From: Arenimonas sp049195245
GTDB taxonomy: Bacteria; Pseudomonadota; Gammaproteobacteria; Xanthomonadales; Xanthomonadaceae
NCBI RefSeq assembly: GCF_049195245.1
Contig: NZ_JBMIRR010000027.1
Span: 1,178,001-1,242,000 of the forward strand
DNA: 64,000 nt
Reading direction: 5' to 3'
Position 1 is the stretch's first letter. Every line of letters starts with the position of its first letter. The notes under the pieces were generated by a model. It had not been told where the DNA came from. It saw only the letters and a program-made list of their open reading frames with translations, and did no database searches. Below are positions 58,572 to 64,000 of this stretch, piece by piece. Both the position numbers and the translations under genes were made by a program.

Positions 58572-59102
58572 ATGGACCGTCGCTTCGAACTCACCCCGCT
58601 GGGAAAGATGCCGATCCTGTTCGCGCTCGGCTTCGGCGCGCTGATCCCGCTGGGCGTAGCGGTGGCGATGGTGCTGCAGGTACAGGAGGGACGGTTGGAT
58701 CCGATGGCGCTGCTGGTGATCCAGGCCGGGGTGGCGCTGGTGTCGCTGGCCGTGGTGCTGCCGATCTGGCGCCGCGAGGCCTGGTTCGACGGACAGCGGC
58801 TGAAGGTGAGGGCCACCTGGTACACACGCGAGGCGCCGCTGGAACAGTTCGACCTGGACCAGGCCCGGGTCACCAACCTTCGCGAGCAGAAGGAATTCCG
58901 GCCGCTGCTCAAGACCAACGGCTATGCCCTGCCCGGCCTGCGCGCGGGCCATTTCCGGTTGCGCGACCGGCGCAAGGCCTTCTGCCTGATCACCGACCCG
59001 ACCCGGGTGATCGTGCTTCCCCACCGCGACGGCCGGGTCTGGCTGCTGAGCGTGCAGCACCCGCAGGCCGTGCTCGACATCCTGCGCCGGCCCCGGCGCT
59101 GA
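58572..59102 (+). CDS. Membrane protein with PH-like domain, unknown function
   Basis: 176 aa. Two transmembrane helices (about 13-37 and 44-64) and a soluble C-terminal part (about 70-170) rich in strands (WFDGQRLKVRATWYTREAPL, CLITDPTRVIVLPHRDGRV), resembling bacterial PH-domain proteins. It begins 18 bases after the Arc-type gene and may belong to the same operon. Confidence 0.75.
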   Translation: MDRRFELTPLGKMPILFALGFGALIPLGVAVAMVLQVQEGRLDPMALLVIQAGVALVSLAVVLPIWRREAWFDGQRLKVRATWYTREAPLEQFDLDQARVTNLREQKEFRPLLKTNGYALPGLRAGHFRLRDRRKAFCLITDPTRVIVLPHRDGRVWLLSVQHPQAVLDILRRPRR

Positions 59103-59138
59103 CATCTTCCGGTCACACACTCGTCGCAGGCTGCGCGC

Positions 59139-59384
59139 ATGGGCGAAGCCATCTTGGGACTGGGACTACTGCTGGCGCTGGGCACGGTGCTGGCGCTCGT
59201 GGTTCGCGCGCGGCGCCCGCGTGCGGCCCGCAAGCAGGACGGCCGCGGCGACGACATCTCGCCGCTCTGGGTAATCGGCGGCGGGGACACCGGCGGCGGT
59301 CGCGGCAAGCACGCCGACCACGGGCACGATGCCAGCGATGGCGGCGGTGACGGGGGCGGGGGCGGGGGCGGGGGCGGCGACTGA
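59139..59384 (+). CDS. Small membrane protein with Gly/Asp/His-rich tail
   Basis: 81 aa. One transmembrane helix (about 4-22) and a hydrophilic tail ending in a run of glycines with Asp and His (HADHGHDASDG, then G-rich). Low complexity; no family recognised. No clear Shine-Dalgarno is visible, so expression is uncertain. Confidence 0.45.
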   Translation: MGEAILGLGLLLALGTVLALVVRARRPRAARKQDGRGDDISPLWVIGGGDTGGGRGKHADHGHDASDGGGDGGGGGGGGGD

Positions 59385-59424
59385 GCGCTTCCTTCGGCCG
59401 GGACGCGAAGGCTAAGCTGGCCGC

Positions 59425-60252
59425 ATGCAGCCCCTGGACTGGCACCTGATCAACACCCAAGGCCTGGAGGCCGTGCCGGCGCGGCTGCTGCGCGCGCGCG
59501 CGAATGCGCACGCCCGCACGCTGGCGCAGGCGCAGTGGCTGGTGCGGCGCAAGCGCGATGGCCGCTTCCTGGGCGCGATCGCCCAGGGCCGGCTGCGGCC
59601 GCTGTCGCCAGCGCTGTGGCGCGAACCGGGTCTGGGCGAACTGCTGGACGCGCTGGGCGCGGCGCCCGAGCGCGCCGGTCTCGCGCCCTCGCTGCCGCTC
59701 GAGGGCCTGCGAGAACGCCTGCACCAGCTGGGCCTGGACGCGTCCTACGGCGACACGACCGGCCTGGCCCTGGTGGCCGAACCCGCGCGGCTGGAATTCG
59801 CCGGACGCGACCGCTACCGACGGCCACTGTGGCTGCTGGCGCCGGCGGCGCGCGCCTGGCGGCGCATGCAGGCGGCGGCCGTCACCGAAGGCGTGGTGCT
59901 GCAGGCGATCTCCGGCTACCGCAGCCACGACTACCAGCTGGGCATCTTCGAGCGGAAGCTGGCGCGCGGCCTGACCCTGGCCGACATCCTCGCGGTCAAT
60001 GCCGCGCCCGGATACAGCGAGCATCACGGCGGCTGCACGATGGACATCAGCACACCCGGCGAACCGGCCGCGGAAGAAAGTTTCGAGACGACGCCGGCGT
60101 TTGCGTGGCTGTGCCGGCGTGCGGGCGACTTCGGTTTCGTGATGAGCTATCCGCGCGGCAACCCGCACGGCATCGTCTACGAGCCCTGGCATTGGCGCTG
60201 GCATGCGGGGCCGCGGGACGCGGGCGCTGCGGTCAATCCTGCGAGCGCTTGA
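59425..60252 (+). CDS. VanY/LdcB-type D-Ala-D-Ala (or LD-) carboxypeptidase
   Basis: 275 aa. M15B peptidase: SGYRS (163-167), zinc ligands His200 and Asp207 in SEHHGGCTMDI, and His256 in EPWHWR. No signal peptide is visible, so the site of action is unclear. It trims peptidoglycan stem peptides or recycled muropeptides by family. Its end overlaps the convergent AlkA-like gene by 20 bases. Confidence 0.88.
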   Translation: MQPLDWHLINTQGLEAVPARLLRARANAHARTLAQAQWLVRRKRDGRFLGAIAQGRLRPLSPALWREPGLGELLDALGAAPERAGLAPSLPLEGLRERLHQLGLDASYGDTTGLALVAEPARLEFAGRDRYRRPLWLLAPAARAWRRMQAAAVTEGVVLQAISGYRSHDYQLGIFERKLARGLTLADILAVNAAPGYSEHHGGCTMDISTPGEPAAEESFETTPAFAWLCRRAGDFGFVMSYPRGNPHGIVYEPWHWRWHAGPRDAGAAVNPASA

Positions 60253-60907
60253 CCGGCGGCTTTGCCGGCGCGCCGCTGTCGGCGATCCGCCACAGGTACA
60301 GCGCGGCCAGCGTGCGGTAGGGTCCCCACTTCACCCCCCGTTCCAGCAGCTGCTTCGGTGTCGGCATCGCTTCGCTGCGGTCGAGCAGCTGCGCGCCCTT
60401 GCGCACGCCCAGGTCGTCCACCGGCAGCACGTCGGGCCGGCCCAGCTGGAACATCAGCATCATCTCCACCGTCCAGCGGCCAATGCCGCGCACGGCGGTG
60501 AGGCGCTGGATGATGTCGTCGTCGGCCATGCCGGCCATTTCGCGCGAGCCGGGCACTTCGCCGCGGGCCGCGCGCGCGGCCAGGTCGCGCAGGGCCAGGG
60601 TCTTGTTGCCCGACACGCCGCAGGCGCGCAGCGTGGCGTCGTCCACGCGCCCCAGGGTGTCGGCATGCAGCTTCTTCGCGCCGATGGCCTGCTCGACGCG
60701 GCCGACGATGGTGGCCGCGGCCTTGCCGGAAAGCTGCTGGTAGAGGATGGCGCGCGCCAGCGAATCGGTGGTGTCGAAGGGCTTGCGCCAGCGGGCGCCG
60801 ACGTCCAGCGGGCCGATGCGGTCGATCCAGCGCACGAAGCGGCGGTCGCGCCGGCGCAGGTGTTCGCTGGCGGCCAGCAGGTCGAAGCCGCGCACGTGTC
60901 GGGTCAT
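60233..60907 (-). CDS. DNA-3-methyladenine glycosylase II (AlkA-like)
   Basis: 224 aa from ATG at 60907. Base-excision repair glycosylase of the HhH-GPD superfamily: helix-hairpin-helix LTAVRGIGRWTVEMM (136-150) and catalytic aspartate in LPVDDLGV (Asp164 or Asp165). No C-terminal Fe-S cysteine cluster. Overlaps the DUF423 gene by four bases (ATGA) and the VanY-like gene tail-to-tail by 20 bases. Confidence 0.92.
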   Translation of the reverse strand: MTRHVRGFDLLAASEHLRRRDRRFVRWIDRIGPLDVGARWRKPFDTTDSLARAILYQQLSGKAAATIVGRVEQAIGAKKLHADTLGRVDDATLRACGVSGNKTLALRDLAARAARGEVPGSREMAGMADDDIIQRLTAVRGIGRWTVEMMLMFQLGRPDVLPVDDLGVRKGAQLLDRSEAMPTPKQLLERGVKWGPYRTLAALYLWRIADSGAPAKPPVKRSQD

Positions 60908-61269
60908 GGCCGCACCGCCGGACGCAGTGCGTCCGCGGCCAGCAGCAGCCAGCCCAGCATCAGCAGGATGCCGCCGGTGGGCGCCAGCGCCGTGGAGGCA
61001 TCGAAGAACACGGCGGCCAGCAGGCTGCCGCAGAACAGGGCCACGCCCGCCACCAGCACGAACAGTCCTGCCAGCCGCAGTCGCGCCACCGCCGTGGGCG
61101 CCAGCACCAGCCAAGCCAGGCCGTGACCGAACAGGAAGGCCGCGGCCAGCGAGGCACGTTGGGAATCCTCGCCGTCGAGCCCGTGCATCGCGTAGGCCGA
61201 CAGGCCGATCGCGGCCGCGCAGGCGAAGCCACCCGCCGCCGCGAGACCACGGCGCGCCGCGCCGCTCAT
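60904..61269 (-). CDS. DUF423 family membrane protein (YgdD-like)
   Basis: 121 aa, four predicted transmembrane helices. Family features: the alanine/glycine-rich N-terminal segment GLSAYAMHGLDG and ALAPTGGILLMLGWLLLA near the end. Function unknown. Couples by ATGA overlaps with both neighbours, DUF4340 upstream and the AlkA-like gene downstream. Confidence 0.88.
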   Translation of the reverse strand: MSGAARRGLAAAGGFACAAAIGLSAYAMHGLDGEDSQRASLAAAFLFGHGLAWLVLAPTAVARLRLAGLFVLVAGVALFCGSLLAAVFFDASTALAPTGGILLMLGWLLLAADALRPAVRP

Positions 61270-62336
61270 GGTTGGCCTGCGAGATAGTCGCCGCGCGACT
61301 TCGCCAGGGCCTGCGCCTTGTACGGCGGCAGCAGGAACTGCCGGCCCTCGAAACTGGCCTGCCAGGCCGCGACCTGGGCTTCCAGGGCCGCCAGCCGCGT
61401 CGCCGGGTCGCCTGCCTCCTGCCGCGCCGTGTCGTCGGCAGCGCCGCGCGCGAACCAGGCCGAGGCGCGCTCGCGATCCAGGGAGACCGACAGGCGTGCC
61501 CAGGTCTGGCTGCCCTCGCCGGGCCAGGTCGAGACCGTGACAGCCAGGCCATCGACGCTTTCGAAGACCGCGGTTTGGGTCGGTGCGGTCCCCGAATCCC
61601 TGGCCACGTCATCAAGCGGAAGCTGGTCGGTGAAACCGGCGATGGCATTGCCTGCATCGGGATTGGCCAGCGCGGCAGACGCCAGGCCTTCCAGCACGAA
61701 ATCGTCATCGCGGCGCGACAGCACGAAGGAGCGCCCCTGGGCCGGCGTCACGCGGACCGTCTGCACGCGCGCCATCGGCAGGTCGATCAGCCGGCGGTCG
61801 AGCCAGTCGGCGGGATTGCGCGCGGGCGCGATGTCCTGGTCCAGCAGCCAGGCCTGCGGGTCGTCGCCAACGCGCACGTAGCTGCCGCCCAGGGACGGAT
61901 GATTGTTGCCCACGACCAGCGCGAGCGGCTCGCTACCCCCGCCGGACAGGCGCAGACCGACGCCCTTGGCGTCCGCGGCCGCGAGATCTTCCACGCCCAG
62001 CCGGACGTGCAGCGATGGCCTGGCGGTCTTGGCTTCGATGCGCCTGGCCTGCCCCAGCCGGAACAGCGCACGGCTGATCTCGCGCTGGTTGCCCGGCCAC
62101 TGGTCGCGATCGGGCATGCGCCACTGTCCCTGCACCTTTTCCAGCGTGACCAGGGCGGCCTTGCCCGCGCCCGTCACTTCGATGCGATCGATGGTGTCCA
62201 CGCGCGCCGCGAAGCCCAGCGCCAGCAGCCCGGGCCCGTCGCCCTGCCCCGCGCCATCGCGATCGAGCAGCCACCAGGCCGCGCCGGCCAGCGCCAGCAC
62301 CGCGGCCGCAAGCGCCAGCAGGCGCACGGGACGCAT
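61266..62336 (-). CDS. DUF4340 domain protein
   Basis: 356 aa. One N-terminal transmembrane helix (about 5-25) and a large extracytoplasmic part with the DUF4340 pattern (ALVTLEKVQGQWRMPDRDQWPGN about 60-83, then SLGGSYVRVGDDPQAWLLDQ). Usually follows a GldG-like gene as an accessory of an ABC-2 type transport system. Three bases separate it from the GldG-like gene; it overlaps the DUF423 gene by four bases. Confidence 0.85.
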   Translation of the reverse strand: MRPVRLLALAAAVLALAGAAWWLLDRDGAGQGDGPGLLALGFAARVDTIDRIEVTGAGKAALVTLEKVQGQWRMPDRDQWPGNQREISRALFRLGQARRIEAKTARPSLHVRLGVEDLAAADAKGVGLRLSGGGSEPLALVVGNNHPSLGGSYVRVGDDPQAWLLDQDIAPARNPADWLDRRLIDLPMARVQTVRVTPAQGRSFVLSRRDDDFVLEGLASAALANPDAGNAIAGFTDQLPLDDVARDSGTAPTQTAVFESVDGLAVTVSTWPGEGSQTWARLSVSLDRERASAWFARGAADDTARQEAGDPATRLAALEAQVAAWQASFEGRQFLLPPYKAQALAKSRGDYLAGQP

Positions 62337-62339
62337 GGC

Positions 62340-64000
62340 TCAGGCCACCGCGACGCGGCGGCGCGACCAGCGACGCCAGGCCACCAGCAGCGCCACCAGC
62401 ACCACCAGCGCCGGCATGCCGAGGATGTTGAGCAGCTTCAGCCGCTGGCCGAGGTCCTCGATGTCGGCGTTGAGCCGGTGCTGCACGTCGCGCAGCTCCT
62501 TGCGCATGCGCAGCTTCTCGTCCTGGAATCGCAGGATCTCGGCCTGCTGCTGCGCGCTCAGCGCCTGCGCCTGGCCATCGGCCCCCGGCTGCTGCAGCGC
62601 GGTGAGCTGCTGCTCGAGCGCGTCGAGTTCGGTCTGCAGCTGCTGTTCGGTGCTGCGGTAGCGTTCTTCCGCACTGCGACGCAGCGCCGCGACGCGCTCG
62701 AACGGACGCGCCGAAGCCGCGCGCGTGCGCACCGAGATCAGGTCGGCGTTGCCCACCAGGTTGTCGACCGCGTTGAACACGAAGTCGCCGTTGTTGGCGA
62801 AGGCGTTGTAGACCGGCTGGCCCAGGAAATCGTTCACCTGCACCCACAGCCGATCCGACAGCACATCGGTGTCGGCCACCACGATCACGTTGACCGGCGA
62901 TTGGCTGGCCGCCACGTGGTCCTTGCCGCTGCGGTCGGGGAAGGCCGTCTTCAGCGCGCCGGTGAAGCGCGCGGCCAGCACGTAGGCTTCGCCGGTGGGG
63001 CTGAAGCCTTCGCGCAGCCGGGCCGGGTCGGCCACGGCATCGCGCACCGCGGCCACGTCCGCCATCGCCGAGGCACCGGAGCTCTGCGCCAGCGGCTCCA
63101 TCGCCAGCGTGGCCTCGCGCGCCAGGCCCAGGGCGCCGACGCTGGAGAAATGCACGGTCTGCAGCTCGGCCGACACCACGTCGTCCTGGTTCAGGGTGTC
63201 CTTGCCCAGGCCCAGCACCGCCAGGTGCCGCACCGGCGGACCGTTGGGGTCGGGCTGCACCTGCAGTGCGTGCTTGTCATCCAGCACCAGGCGCGTGGGA
63301 TCGAATTCGATGCCCCAGCCGCGGAACAGCGTCGGAAGGTCCGAGCTGCGCGGGATGTCGCGCGAGAGCGGATCCAGCGGGTCGATCGCGGACTGGTCGG
63401 CCTCCGAGTCCGGGTCCACGAACACCAGCAGCCGGCCGCCGCGCAGCACGAACTGGTCGATCGCGTACTGGGTGTCCTCGGGGATGTCCTTGGGGTGGAT
63501 CAGCATCAGCAGGTCGACGTCATCGGCGATGCTGGTGGGTGCACCCTGCAGGCGGCGCATCTCGAACAGTTCGCTGATCTGGCGGTCGATCACCCAGCCC
63601 GCACTGGGGCGGCCGGTGGGATCCATGCTGGGGCCGGTGGGCAGCCCGCTGATCACCGCCAGCACCGGCTTGGTGTCGACGCTGAGCGTGGACACCAGCT
63701 TGGCCACGTCGTATTCGAGGAACGCTTCCTTGTCGGGCTGGATGAACGGCATCGCGGTTTCGCCATCGGTGCTGTTCACGCCCACCAGGCCGAAGTAGAG
63801 CTTGTCGCCGGTGCTGCCCAGCGGCACCGCCTGCAGCCCGTAGGCCGCGGCCTGGTCCTCGGCCTCCGAGAACGGCTCGGGGTCGATCACTTCCAGCGTC
63901 AGCTTGCCGTTGGAGCGGGCGGCGATTTCCTCCAGCAGCTCGCGCACGCGGGTGGCGAACACGCGGAACTGCTGCAGATCGCGGGTGGCGTGCTCGGAGT
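62340..64000 (-). CDS. GldG-like auxiliary component of an ABC-2 type system (5' end outside window)
   Basis: At least 553 codons are read; the open frame continues past the right edge in the same frame (SEHATRDLQQFRVFATRVRE), so the N-terminus is missing. An ABC_transp_aux domain lies at the visible N-terminal part (LTLEVIDPEPFSEAEDQAA; VLAVISGLPTGPSMDP; DLLMLIHPKDIPEDTQYAIDQF). A Gln-rich coiled coil (about the last 120 residues) precedes one C-terminal transmembrane helix and a basic tail. The ABC permease and ATPase genes should lie beyond the window. Confidence 0.85.
   Translation of the reverse strand, partial: SEHATRDLQQFRVFATRVRELLEEIAARSNGKLTLEVIDPEPFSEAEDQAAAYGLQAVPLGSTGDKLYFGLVGVNSTDGETAMPFIQPDKEAFLEYDVAKLVSTLSVDTKPVLAVISGLPTGPSMDPTGRPSAGWVIDRQISELFEMRRLQGAPTSIADDVDLLMLIHPKDIPEDTQYAIDQFVLRGGRLLVFVDPDSEADQSAIDPLDPLSRDIPRSSDLPTLFRGWGIEFDPTRLVLDDKHALQVQPDPNGPPVRHLAVLGLGKDTLNQDDVVSAELQTVHFSSVGALGLAREATLAMEPLAQSSGASAMADVAAVRDAVADPARLREGFSPTGEAYVLAARFTGALKTAFPDRSGKDHVAASQSPVNVIVVADTDVLSDRLWVQVNDFLGQPVYNAFANNGDFVFNAVDNLVGNADLISVRTRAASARPFERVAALRRSAEERYRSTEQQLQTELDALEQQLTALQQPGADGQAQALSAQQQAEILRFQDEKLRMRKELRDVQHRLNADIEDLGQRLKLLNILGMPALVVLVALLVAWRRWSRRRVAVA

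Overview
This 64 kb window is a chromosomal segment of a high-GC gammaproteobacterium. The gene content and order (metY-rimP-nusA-infB-rbfA-truB-rpsO-pnp next to a 14-gene nuo operon, fimV-truA-trpF-trpB-trpA-accD, a Xanthomonas-like NuoC with a mid-protein insertion, a DUF3034 protein) point to the Xanthomonadales, most likely family Lysobacteraceae (Xanthomonadaceae). I cannot name the genus. No phage, insertion sequence, CRISPR array or rRNA operon is visible. No gene is clearly frameshifted. The first and last genes are cut by the window edges.

Layout, left to right. (1) 1-4629, minus: a large secreted protein of NHL-type repeats plus fibronectin-III, Calx-beta and Ig-like modules, cut at the left edge. 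(2) 4780-13808, minus: the transcription/translation cluster from initiator tRNA (metY) through rimP, nusA, infB, rbfA, truB, rpsO and pnp, with terminators and two stem-loops between rpsO and pnp. (3) 13887-28727, minus: the complete respiratory complex I operon nuoA-N, preceded by tRNA-Leu(GAG), secG and tpiA. (4) 30256-34602, minus: a compact four-gene unit of cupredoxin-like protein, membrane GGDEF-EAL protein, DUF3034 outer-membrane protein and truncated-haemoglobin lipoprotein. (5) 34714-35520, plus: a lone short-chain dehydrogenase. (6) 35530-48383, minus: prmB, aroC, asd, fimV, truA, trpF, trpB, trpA, accD, glmM and a 2-oxoglutarate/Fe(II) oxygenase, interrupted by two related inverted-repeat elements. 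(7) 48466-54820, plus: SCO1-like protein, psd, a radical SAM protein paired with a DUF4130-UdgX fusion, bpt, and an exported phosphatase/nuclease-fold lipoprotein. (8) 54876-60252: purT (minus), then plus-strand envelope genes including an SPFH / small membrane protein / Arc-type repressor operon with tandem operator-like repeats, and a VanY-type carboxypeptidase. (9) 60233-64000, minus: an AlkA-like glycosylase, a DUF423 protein, and the DUF4340-GldG pair of an ABC-type system that runs off the right edge.

Most of the window is core metabolism. The less-described material is: the radical SAM / DUF4130-UdgX DNA-repair pair; the cupredoxin/c-di-GMP/haemoglobin operon; the SPFH-Arc operon with its operator; the two inverted-repeat elements in intergenic gaps next to biosynthetic genes; and a 66-base patch of foreign-looking codons inside nuoC whose protein product looks ordinary. 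No gap between genes exceeds 300 bases. The longest (39660-39867 and 46140-46352) are filled by the inverted-repeat elements.
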